NCBI GenBank assembly: GCA_965112735.1
Contig: OZ218959.1
Location: forward strand, 3,224,001 to 3,288,000
Reading direction: 5' to 3'
Source: Phaeosaccion multiseriatum
Lineage: Eukaryota; Ochrophyta, other classes
Length of the DNA stretch: 64,000 nucleotides
Every line of letters begins with the position of its first letter. The stretch's first letter is position 1. The notes beneath the pieces are model-generated. The model saw only the letters and a list, made by a program, of their open reading frames with translations. It was not told the origin of the DNA and ran no database searches. Shown piece after piece: positions 1 to 12,600 of the stretch. The translations under genes and the position numbers were made by a program.

Positions 1-3000
1 AGGGGAGGGGGCGTGTGAGTAGGGAGGGGAGGGAGCTTGAAGCGGAGGGCAGGAGGAGAAGAAAGACCTTGAGCAGGGGAGTGCAGGTGAGTGTGTGTGT
101 GTGTGAGTGAGTGAGACAGAGGTGACAAGCACGCGCCTAGCTGGTGGAAGGCAGGGAGGGAGGGAAGGAAGGAGGGAGGGAGGGAAGGAGGGGGAGAGGG
201 AAGAGCGGGAGGGAGGACTATCTATTCTTTTTGTCTGTCTGTCTGTCTGTCTGCCTGTCTTTCTGTCGTACTACCTGTCCGTCGTAGGGCAAGTCCAAAC
301 GCAAAACAAACCATGTCCGCCCCTCTCCTTCCGCTGCCATCCCCCCTCCAACCCCCATGCTAAGCTTCAGTTGCTCCTTCCCTCACCTCTATCACTGTAT
401 CACCAACTGCTGGGGCTCCTCTGCAGGCCTTGCGGACGTGGTGCGCAGGCAGCAGATGGCGACAGGCAGACAGAGCTTCACGCGAGAAGCACCAACACCT
501 CCTCTTCCCTCCCTCACTGCACTCGTATGGGCAACAGCAGAGACAAGAGCAGCAGTCATATGGACGGCAGGAGGAGGCGCATGGACAGTTGGTGATACAG
601 CAGCAGTATGAGCAGTTGGTGCTACAGCATGAGCAGTCGTATGGGCAGAGGCAAGCAATCACAATGAGGCCCTCTCCGGAGGGGCAGAGGCGACGACAAA
701 GGCACGCGCTGTGTATGTGGGGGGCGGCGATGGAGAGGAGGATAGCGGCAAACCACAAGATTCAGCGTGTGTGTAGACATCTGCAGCAGCGGTATATGGA
801 GAGATGGAAGGAGGCATCTGTGAGGGGGGTGGAGAGGCGGAGGGTGGAGGGTTGGAGGAGGGAGGGGCGGCTAAGGAGGGGGTGGAGGGAGTGGAGGGCT
901 GCGGTGGAGGAGGGGAGAGAGAGGGAGGCGTGGAGGAGGGGGAGGAGGAGGGCGATGCTGCACAGCGCGTGGGTGCGGTGGTGGGGGACGAAGGGGGCGG
1001 GGGGGGCGAGCGGGTTATGTGCGAGGAGGAGGAGGGAGGTGGAGGGGGAGCAGCACTGGCAGAGGAGAGCCACGGCAAGGGCAATGTTGGCTTGGAGGGT
1101 GTTTCCTGTATGGCGGCAGGGGCAGCGGCAGGTGAGAGGGAGGGGAGAGAGGGAGAGGGAGGGCGGGGGAGGCATTGGCTTTGATCTCCTTCCTTCTTCC
1201 TTCTTGTTTGTCGCGATTCTTGACAATACCTAACACGCATAGTTTCTTGTGTGTGTGTGTGCATGTGCGTGTGTATGCGTGTGTGTGTGTATGTGGATAT
1301 GCGTGTGTGTGTGTGTGTGTGTGTGTGATATGTGTGGATATGCGCGTGCGTGTGCCATGCAGCGCCGAGAGATAGCGAGCGTCTTTGCACGAAACACCCA
1401 CCTGCAGCAAGGAATAGACATATGGGAGTTGGGCATTCGAACCCAGATGGCGACAGCCCTGACTCTGGAGCGAGGCTGGAGACACCGGCGCATGGCAGGC
1501 CTGAGGCGCGGATTGGAGAGGGTCAGGGAGGAGGTGGGGAGGAGGAGGAGGAGGAGGGAGGGGGGGCAGCAGTGGCGAGACTGGCGACGTCGGAAAGGGC
1601 TGCTTCGGATGCTGCTGCTGCTACGCATGAGGGGAGGAGGGGAGGGGGGGCACGACAGAAGAGTGACTATCATGACAGAGCAGCGTGGAGAGAGAGAGGA
1701 GGAGAGAGAGGGAGGCGGCGACATCTTGTTTTGTACTCAGAGCGGTCCAATTCGTTGGGAGGGTGGGGGCAGTTCGAGTCCGGGCGGTCATGGGAGGGAG
1801 GAGGGGGAGTGGATGTCGCCATCTGTGGGGACGAGAAGGGGGGGGGTGGGGGAGGGGGGAGGCAGCAGAAGCAGCAGCATCAGCAGAGCAAGAGGAAGAG
1901 GGATCCGGGAGAGCTCAGGGGTGCTCCAGGGGGGCTCAGGGCTGTGCCAGTTGGGGGAGGAGAGCGGGTATCACCACCAGGGGGGGCATGGGGGGGGGGG
2001 GGGAGGAGTGTGGGAGGGGGGCGCTTTGGGGGAGGCGTTGGGCCTTGCAGGGGAGTGGGCCGTGCAGCGAGGGGGGGAGAAGGCGCTGCAGGCCTGGAAG
2101 GGGAGGGGGAGGGAGGCGAGGGAAAGGAGGGGCAGGAGGGAGAGCGCCGAGTGGCACTGGCGGTAAGTGCGGGGGGGGTGGGGTGTTGTCTTGTTGGGTG
2201 ATGACTCACTCACTGACTCACACATTCACTCCCTCGCTCACTCACTCGCTCACTCATTCATTTTACTCACTCACTCACTCACTCACTCACTCACTAACTC
2301 ACTCATTCATTTTACTTACTCACTCACTCACTCACTAACTCACTCACTCACTCACTCACTCACTCACTCGCTCTCTCCCTCCCTCACTCCCTCCCTCCCT
2401 CCCTCCCTCCCCTCCCTCCTTTCCCTCCCTCCCCTCCCCCCCCCCCCTCCTTTCCCTCCCTCAGGCTGCGAGGTGGGAAAGAAGGCCTGTCCTTGTGGCT
2501 GGGGCGATGTCGGACCCTCAAGAGAAGGGCGGCGCTGTCCAGTGCCATCGCAGAGAGGCGCAGCCAGCGGATGGCCCGAGGGGCACTGCAACAGGCGAGT
2601 GAGGAGTGAGGAGGTGTCAGGACAGAGGGGGCGGCGAGGGGGTGAGGGAGGGCAGAGCGGAGGCATATGGGCAGAGCAGCGATGAGGCGTATGGGCAGAG
2701 CCGATAAGTGTCGACAAGTGTCGGCGCTCTTGTCCTCTCTTCTGCCTGCCTCTGTGTCTCTCTGTCCCATCCTCACTCTCAACACGTGCCTCCATCCCCT
2801 GCCATCCCTTGCCTCCTCCACTGCCATCCCCTGCCATCCCCTGCCATCCTCTGCCATCCCCTGCCATCCCCTGCCATCCCTTGCCATCCCCTGCCATCCC
2901 CTGCCATCTTCCACTGCCATGTTCGATTGTCACCCCACAGTGGCGAGAGTGGGTGCGTGCGTGTCAGTCGGAGGTCCGCTTAAGGCTGCAGCAAGGGGCC

Positions 3001-5778
3001 TTCGACGCGCTGCTTCAGCACAGGTATGTAGTCCATATGCCTGTCTTGATAATGCACATATGCCTGTCTTTCTAGTGTCCATATGCCTGTCTTGATAATG
3101 CCCATATGCCTGTCTTGATAATGCCCATATGCCTATCTTGATAATGCCCATATGCCTGTCTTGATAATGCCCATATGCCTGTCCTGATGTATGTCCATAT
3201 GCCTGTCTTGATAGTGCCCATATGCCTATCTTGATAATGCCCATATGCCTGTCTTTATAGTGTCCATATGCCTGTCTTGATAATGCCCATATGCCTGTCC
3301 TGATGTATGTCCATATGCCTGTCTTGATAGTGCCCATATGCCTATCTTGATAATGCCCATATGCCTGTCTTGATTATGCCCATATGCCTGCCTTGCTAAT
3401 AACCATATGCCTATCTTCGAGCGAAATGTCTGGCTACTGCCCCATATGCCTGCCAATGCTGCTATATGAATGAACGCTGAAAGGGACGAACCTAAGGAAG
3501 TTAACACCCTTTTCCCTCTCCCTCTCCCAAGCCTCCCTTCCTGCCTCCCTTACTCCCTTTCTCGCTCCACCCCCCCCCTCCCTCTCTTCCTCCCTCCCCA
3601 TCCACTGCCATCCATCCCCCCTGTAACTGTATCGTAACTGCAAATGTAACTATATCAAATCCACCAAAGCTCCTCCCGCAAGGCCCAAGCTGCCCTGGTG
3701 AGGGCTCTGCTGCTGCGCCGCTCCTTCGCCGCGCTGTTGACTGCCATCCGAAGAGCGAGGCACACACGGAAGGCAGGGGAGAGCGTGGCCAAGAGGGGAA
3801 GAACCAACATGCTGAGGTGTGTCAAGGGAGGGGAAAGAGGGAAGGAGTGGGGAAGGGAAGAAGGAGGGAGGGAGGGAGGGGGGGAGGGATGGATGGAAGG
3901 AGGGAAGGAGGAAAGAAGGAAGAGAGAGGAAGGAAGGAGGGAGGGAGGGAGGGAGGGAGGGAAGGAGGAAAGAAGGAAGAGAGAGGAAGGAGGGAGGGAG
4001 GGAGGGAGGGAGGGAGGGAGGGATGGATGGAAGGAGGGAAGGAGGAAAGAAGGAAGAGAGAGGAAGGAGGAAGGGAGGGAGGGAGGGAGGGATGGAAGGA
4101 GGGATGTATGCCTGCCTCCCTGCCTATATGCCTGCATCCCTGCCCTACCCACTGCGGCTGTGCTGTATCACCAACTGGCTGGCTGCTGTATCACCAACTG
4201 GCTGTGCTGTATCACCAACTGGCTGTACTGTATCACCAACTGTCTGTGTTGTGTCACCAACTGGCTGTACTGTATCACCAACTGGCTGTACTGTATCACC
4301 AACTGGCTGTGCTGTATCACCGAACACAGAGCGGCTTGGAGCTGTTGGGGGGCGGCCCTTGATGAGCGCAGACTCGAGGGTCAGGCCGCACACTGGAGAG
4401 AGGAAAGGATGCACACAGGTGGGGAAGGGGGGAAGGGGGGGAGGGGGGGGTGCGATAATGACGGACGGGCGAGGAGCGAGGGCACACACACACACACACA
4501 CATTCACATGCACACACGCGCCCGTAAACACTCACACACACACCCCAAAACCCTCCCCGCTCCCCGATTGTTTCTTGGTTCCTTCCCTCCCTCCCTCCCT
4601 CCCTCCCTCCCTCCCTCCCTCCCTCCCTCCCTCCCTCCCTCCCTCCCTCCCTCCCTCCCTCCCTCCCTCCCTCCCTCCCTCCCTCCCTCCCTTCCCCCCT
4701 TCCTTCCTTCCTTCTTAGCCGCCTCTGCTTGTCTGTCGGTGTGGGCGGGCAAGACTCTCGCGTCCGCAGCCGAGCGCCGCAGACAAGCATCAGCACATAC
4801 TCTCTTCTCCTCCTCAGAGCGTCGCCAGCAAGTGGGGCTGTTGGTCGTACGGAAGCTCACGCTGAGAAGAGAGGGCATGGCATGGGAGAGGCTCGACCTG
4901 CACCGCCGATGCAAACAGAGAAGGTAGGAGGTGCACATACGTAATTCTTACGTAATTATTAGGTAGGAGGGGGGTAGGTTTTTGTTTCGGTGGTGAGGAG
5001 CGGAGGGGGGGGGTGGCGCTCTGAAGAGAGCCGATATCGTTAATATCGCTAATATCGTTAATATCGCTAATATCGTTAATATCATAGTAAGAGTGTCAAG
5101 ACGGACTTCCCTTAAGTCCCTCACCAGCGTCCCCTCCCTCCCTCCTTCCCTCCTTCCCTCCCTCCTTCCCTCCCTCCTTCCCTCCCTCCCTCCCTCCCTC
5201 CCTCCCTCCCTCCCTCTCTCCCTCCCTCCCTCCCTCCCTCCCTCTCTCCCTCTCTCCCTCCCTCCCTCCCTCCCTCCCTCCTTCCTTCCCTCCCTCCCTC
5301 CCTCCCTCCCTCCCTCCCTCTCTCCCTCCCTCCCTCCCTCCCTCCCTCCACCCCTCCACCCCTCTCTGACCAGGCGGCTCATGCTCACTACGGCTTGTGC
5401 TCAGCGCGAGGCCCTCAGGCAGCAGCAGGCTCTCCGCACATGGTGGTCATACGCAGTCGTCGCCAGGGCTCACAGACGCGCACAGAGATTCTCCCGTCAC
5501 GAGGTGAGGAGGAGGAGGAGGAGGAGGAGGAGGAGGAGGAGGAGGAGGAGGAGGAGGAGGAGCGGGAGAAAGTTCACCTCAGTTGGAGTTCACTTCAATT
5601 CTTCTTTTACTCACTCACTCACTTGGTCACGCACCTCTGCCCCCCACCGGTCAACACCCATATCCACCAACACATACACACATACGCGCGCGCACGCACG
5701 CACACACACACGTACGCACACATCCACCCACGCACACACACACACACGCACACACACACACGCACGCCCACACACACT

Positions 5779-5856
<78 letters not shown>

Positions 5857-8800
5857 AACGTACGCAGGGTATGTGGCGAGGTGTGCAGGGGCTCTCGCGT
5901 CACCACTCGAGGCAGCGCAAGGCTCGGCTGAGGTGGGGCTTCAACGCCCTTGTGGGTGCGTGGAGGACCTCCACACGCGCCCACACCGTCGGAGAGGACT
6001 TCTGGGCAGATACCGAGGTGCGCTTCCATTCCGTGGGGGGGGGGGCGGGGTGAGGGTGTTAACTACGTTCGGGGTCTTTGTTCTGTTTTGTCTGTACGCT
6101 AGGGGAGGGTTTGAAGCTCTATGATACTATTCACCCTCTCGCTCTCTCTCTCTGCCCCTCCCTCTCTCATTCCTTTCTCCCTCACTCACTCCCTCCCTCC
6201 CTCCCTCCCTCCCTCCCTCCCTCCCTCCCTCACTCCCTCCCTCACTCCCTCCCTCCCTCCCTCTCCCCGCTCTCCCTCCCTCCCTCCCTCCCTCCCTCAC
6301 TCACTCCCTCCCTCCCTCCCTCCCTCCCTCCCTCCCTCCCTCCCTCCCTCCCTCCCTCCCTCCCTCCCTCTCCCCCTCCCTCCCTCCCTCCCTCCCTCCC
6401 TCCCTCCCTCCCTCCCTCCCTCCCTCCCTCCCTCCCTCCCTCCCTCCCTCCCTCCCTCCCTCCCTCCCTCCCTCCCTCCCTCCCTCCCTCCCTCCCTCCC
6501 TCCCTCCCTCCCTCCCTCCCTCCCTCCCTCCCTCCCTCCCTCCCTCCCTCCCTCCCTCCCTCCCTCCCTCCCTCCCTCCCTCCCTCCCTCCCTCCCTCCC
6601 TCCCTCCCTCCCTCCCTCCCTCCCTCCCTCCCTCCCTCCCTCCCTCCCTCCCTCCCTCCCTCCCTCCCTCTTCCTCCCTCCCTCCCTCCCTCCCTCCCTC
6701 CCTCCCTCCCTCCCTCCCTCCCTCCCTCCCTCCCTCCCTCCCTCCCTCCCTCCCTCCCTCCCTCCCTCCCTCCCTCTCCCCGCTCTTCCTCCCTCCCTCC
6801 CTCCCTCCCTCCCTCTCTCTCCCTGCCGCTCTCTCAGCGCCCCCGCCTCCTCCGTGCCGGGCTGCACCTTTGGCGGACTCACCACCGCTTTGCTGGCAGG
6901 GGTCGACACCTTCACTGGCGCTCTCTACGGCACGAGAAGGAGAGGGCCTTGCAGAGGATTAGGAGGGGCGTGCAGGGGAGGAAGGAGAGAAGGGAGGCGA
7001 GCAAACAGGGGGACGTTCGGGTTGACGAGCATAGGCGACAGGTGAGGGTGTGTGTGGGGGGGGGGGGGTGAGGATATTAGAAGCATATGAGGGGGTGAGG
7101 ATATTAGAAGCATATGAGGGGGTGGGAGGAGGGGGGTCTCTTGTCTTCCTCTTCCTCTCGCGACGCGTCTGACGCACACGCACGCACACACGCACTCACA
7201 CACACACACACGCAACAACACGTCCCCTTCTTCCCTCCTCCCTCCCCCCCCATCCACTGCCATCCACTGCCACTACTGCCATCCACTGTCATCCACTGCC
7301 ATCCCCTGCCGTCCCCCCCCTTAAAGACCTCTTTGAGGACTGCGCTGGCGGTGTGGACAACAGAGGCTCGACAAGAGGCTCGAGAGGTAAGATTACGTAA
7401 GCGTGGCATGTTCATTACGTAAGGGTCTGGGTGTAGGGTATCTCTCCATGTCCCGCCCACCCCTTAGAAAGCCGTTTGAGACGTCACCACTTCACATTCT
7501 TCCTCGTGTGTGTGTGTGCGCGCGTATGTGTATGTGCCTGTTCATGTGCTGCGTGTGTGTGCGTGTGAGTGTGCGTGCGTGTGAGTGCGTGTGTGACTCT
7601 TACTCTGCCTTGTGTTGTCCTTCCCTTCCCTTCCCTTCCCTTCCCTTCCCTTCCCTTCCCTTCCCTTCCCTTCCCTTCCCTTCCCTTCCCTTCCCTTCCC
7701 TTCCCTTCCATTGCTCTTACCAGAGGGCCTTGAGCAAGGTCAGAGCGAATCGACTGAGTCAAAGCCCGGCACTACGGCTTCATTGCCTCCTCTGCACCGG
7801 CTGGACACGCTGGGCAGCAAGGTGCTCGGACAGAGGCAAACGGGTAGGGGAGAAGGAGATGGCGCTTCGCCACTGGAGGGAGAGAGGCGTCTCCAGGGGG
7901 GTGCGGCGCTGGCGAGAGCGGTGGGAGCGGCAGCGGAGCATCGAGGTGAATAGACACACAGAGAGAGAGAGAGAGGGGGGGAGAGAGAGAGCGAGAGAGA
8001 GAGAGAGCGAGAGAGGGGGGGGGGGGGAGATAGAGAGAGCGAGAGAGAGAGCGAGAGGGGGGGTTGGGGGAGATAGAGGAGAAGGGAACGTGCTCCTTCG
8101 TAGCTTGTTCTTGAAAACCTCCTCTCCCGGGGGGTAAGGGTGTCGGCGCTGAATCCCTGTCGTCCTCTGTCCCGTCCTCGTCATCCCTGTCCCTCCCTTG
8201 CCCTTCCAACAAAGCATCTCGGCCGCTCCATCCGGCACAAGCTCGCTCGCTCTGTGCTCGCTGAGTGGTGTGCGTGTGCGTCTACCTCGGCTCTGTTGAG
8301 CAGAAGGGGCAAGGAGGTGCAGCGGAGAGTGAGGGAATCGATCCTCAGGGCAGCGCTCCGGGCCTTTGCGCTGGTGAGGGAGAGGGGAGGGAGGGGAGGG
8401 AGGGAGGGAGGGGAGGGAGGGAGGGAGGGACAGGAGGGAGGGAGGGACAGGAGGGAGGGAGAGGGGGGAGGGGGAGGAGGGAGAGGAGGGAGGGAGGGAG
8501 AGGAGGGAGGGAGGGAGGGAGGGAGGGAGGGAGGGAAAGGCCTCCCGTCTCATATGGTCCCCCAACACCACGCCCTTTGACGGCTCATTGTCCTGCCTCC
8601 CTCCGCCCCCCTCTCTCTCCTGCTCTCCCCTCTCGCGGCAACCTGCTCTACGGCCTGGATCATCTTCATATCACCAACTGCTGCACTTGTCCCTAATCCT
8701 AATCCTAATCCTAAATGCACACAACAACTCACAGATGCACACCGCCAGACTGAGCGCTCGAGGCCTCCTGAAGCGCCGCTTCGTTCACTTGTGGAGAGAC

Positions 8801-9658
8801 GCCATGGTGAGAAGGAGACTTGACCGAGGCACCGCAAGCCGTGTTGTAGGGGCGTGGCGAACCGCAGCGAGGCGGAAAGCGGTGTGCAGAGAGGGGTGGA
8901 AGAGCGCAGTGTTGCAGGAGTGGAGTCGGGTGGGGCGTCAGCTGCGTGAAGGGAGGGAGGCGGCCGGGCATATGGGCAGGGAGAGGGAGGAGGAGAGGGC
9001 TCTGATGGCGCTCCAGGGGTGGAGCCAGGCGGCGAAGAGAAGGCGCAGAGAGAGGCAACTTGGGCAGGTGAGTGTGTGCGTCGTACGTGTCTGTGCGTGC
9101 GTGCGTGCGTGCGTGCGTGGGTGTGTGCGTGGGAGGGTACGTGCGTGCATGCGTGGGTGTGTGCGTGTGGTGGGTGCGTGGGTGGGATGGAGGGAGCCTT
9201 AGGACTGCTCAAGTGGCATGCCCGTATGCCTGCCTGCCCATATGCCTATCTGTCTAATATTCTCTTCACTTGATTCTTGATTCCTTGCCCCAACGTAAGT
9301 CAGCAACAAGAATATCTTTCGTCCTCTTCTCTCTCTGTGGTATGCTGTGTCTTATCCTCGGAGCAGGCATGCCTCCTCCAAAGGCGTCAGCGACTGGCCC
9401 TCTCTGCACTCAAAAGCGCGGCGACGGTTCGAAAGGCGGACAGGTGAGAGGCAGGGAGGAGCAGAAGCGTATGGGCAGGCTTGAGGAGAGGATGCGAGGC
9501 ATATGGGCAGAGACGCGGAGATTTGCTGGCGTATCACGCTCTCGTCATGCCCATGCCATCACGGATTCATTTGTCACTATGACTCTCTCTCTCATCCCAT
9601 CATTCTCTTCCTCTCTCTCTCTCTCCATCTCCCTCTCTCTCCCCCCCTCCCCTCTCTC

Positions 9659-9690
<32 letters not shown>

Positions 9691-12600
9691 GCTCTCTCGC
9701 TCTCTGCCCCTCTATCCGCTCCGTCCGTGCCCCCTCTTTCGATAGGGAGAGATGGAAGGCCGCGGAGGATTTCCATCGCCACCACCTGCTCCAGTCCCCA
9801 GGGGGGCGGGGAGAACCCTTTGCCTCACACCCCCGGAGGAGGGCTGGGCCTGATCCTGCCGCGACCCCGGGGGCTTGGAGGGCAAAGGCGAAAGCGGTGG
9901 TGAGCGGTCTTCGCTTGGATCTTTTCTCAACGCCGCTTGGCCAAGGGCAGAGAGAGGGACAGACCAGGGAACAGACAGGTAGTGAGCGCACGCGCCCACA
10001 CACCACGCACGTGGGCTACACACACCCACACGCGCAGCACGCAAACACGCACGCACACACGCACGCACACACAGACTCATCATGGGGCTCTACCCACTCT
10101 ACGCATGTTGGGCATATGGGATGCTCCTCCTCCTCTTCCTCCTCCTCCCCTTCGTCCTCCTCCGCCCGATGCGGCATCGCCCCGGCCTCTGTGTCTACGA
10201 TCACTCCCCTGCGTTCCTCGCTGCTGAGAGGCGGGGCAGAGGCATTGCATGGGTCAGGGGCAGGGGCATTGCATAGGACAGGGGATGTGTCCAGCGCGGC
10301 CACAAGTCCCGCCGCCGCCTTCAGAGAGAGTGCTGCTGTTGTATCGCCAACTTCTGTACCTGCTGCTGCTAGGGCGGAGGGGCACGAGTTTGGCACAAAC
10401 GTGGTGTGGCGGTGGGGACGTTGGATGAGGGGTGTGCGGGCGGGGAGGGGCTTCGAACAAGAGGTCGGTGACGGGGCGCGGCGGCGGCTGACCACGGGCA
10501 GATACCTCAGGCGGTGGAGGGGACAGGCGGGGAGGGGGAGCGCACAGCGACTGAGGCTACAGGGAGGTGGGTTTCCGGTTGGAGAGGGAAGGGAAGGGAA
10601 GGGAAGGGGAGATGGCAGTGGACGGGGGGACTGGGGGCTGGATAGGTAGGGAGGCAGAGGCTGAGCCTTTTCCTTCTTTTGGTGGGTATGGCACTCACTC
10701 ACTCAGTCCCCTCCCCTCCCCTCCCCTCCCCTCCCCTCCCCTCCCCTCCCCTCCCCTCCCCTCCCCTCCCCTCCCCTCCCCTCCCCTCCCCTCCCCTCCC
10801 CTCCCCTCCCCTCCCCTCCCCTCCCCTCCCTCGCAGCCCTCAGCCATCACCGGGCAGTGCGACAGAAGGAGGTCCTCCTTGTGTGGCAGAGCATCTCTCT
10901 TCTCAAGCGTAGGGTGCGTCTCTGCCTCCGCGAGTGGCACCACAGGGCTCGCCATCGGGCTCGCGTGGGAGCGAGTTTGGCCGCAGCGAGGGCTTGGAGG
11001 CGGAGAGTCGGCATACATCGCTTGTGGAGGAGGTGGAGGCGCTTCCATACCGAGGCCTTGAGGTAAGAAGCGAGGTTCTGAGTGAGTGCGTGCGTGCGTG
11101 AGTGAGAAAGTGAGTGAGTGAGTGAGTGAGTGGGTGGGTGGGTGGGTGGGTGGGTGGGGGATGAGTGGTTATCTCTTCTCCTCTTCTTCAATGTTCGTGA
11201 TTCCTTCTCTCTCCGACTCTCCCTCTCCCTCCCTCCCTCCCTCCCTCCCTCCCTCCCTCCCTCCCTCCCTCTCTGTGCGGCAGGCTCAAGCGCTGCCACA
11301 ACGCCGTATCTCGCCGCTCCTTGCCCCTCCTTCAGCGAACGGCACTGCGCGCCTGGCGTCAGGCCTGGCAGCAAGCCACACAAGTTAGGCATCTAGAGCG
11401 TCGACAGTTGGAGGCACAGACCCTGGAGACAGTCTTCTCGGAGTGGAGGGGGGTGGTGCAAGGAGTAGTGGAGTGGCGAAGGCGTGTGATGGAGGAGCAT
11501 GTTCTGGATGAGAAGACGCAGTGGATAAAGCTCAGGCTGACGAGGGCCGGGGTGAGGAGAGCGCTGGGCAAGTGGAGGCGATGGGCCCCTATACGGGCGG
11601 GGAGGGCGGAGCGGAGCAGAAAGGAAAGACAGGTGAGGGGAGGGGAGGAGAGGAGAGGGGAGGGGAGGGGAGGGGAGTAGAGAGGGGGAGGTTAAGGGGC
11701 TTGCGCTCTTGCACCCTGCTGCTGCGAATGTGTATCATGTTCGTCTCGCCACTCACTCACTCACTCACTCACTCACTACCTCACTCACTCACTCACTCAC
11801 TCACTCACTCACTCACTCTCTCTCTCTTCACGCCACTCACTCACTCACTCACTCACTCACTCACTCACCCACTCTCTCTCACTCGTTCTCTTCTCGCCAC
11901 TCACTCACTCACTCACTCACTCACTCTCTCACTCTCTCTCTCACACACTTACCTCTCTCCTCCCGCTGTTACAATGTACAAACTGTCACAATAGACCCTC
12001 CTCGCGCTGCGCCATTGGCGACGGGCTGCATCTGCTGCCATCGGAGACGGACACAGAGGAGGAGGAGGAGGAGAAGGGGAGCCTTCGTCTGCGGTGGTGT
12101 CACTTTCACCATCACCATCACTCGCCCCTCACACTACCTCTACTTTCCGCAGGGAGTCGGTGCCGTCAGCAGCAGTTGGTGATACAGCAAGCTTCGGCTT
12201 CGGAAGAACTCCTCCTCCCCACTCAAAGTCTTCCTCCTCCAGCAGCAGAGGAATGTTTTCCAGCCGAGGAACGTTCTCCGCCCCCCAGTCCTCCTCCAGA
12301 AGAACGTTCTCAACCCGGCCCCAGTCCCAGCCTCTGGACGCTAAGGAAGACAGCGCTAAAGGGAAGGGAAGGGGAAGGGGAGGGGTGTCTCCATATCTGT
12401 CTCCGTCTCCCTCTCTCTCTTCTTCTCCATCGGGAAAGGACTCTACCCCTGGCACACAAGGCTCACAACGCACATGGTCGAGGCGACGGGCGGTGCTGGG
12501 CAGCGCTGCTCTTATGAAAGTCATGACACCAGGTATATGGGCATGGTACAGAGAGAGGGGAACGAGCGGAGTTTTAGTTTTAGTTGCTGTGGTGGTCTGG

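Noticed and set aside
3029-3450. CRISPR-like direct repeats
   Set aside because: Units are contiguous with no unique spacers, inside a eukaryotic intron; a minisatellite.
6121-7071. Long SLPP / GGREGG open frames
   Set aside because: Direct translations of (CCCT)n in different frames; they occur on both strands and only over the microsatellites.
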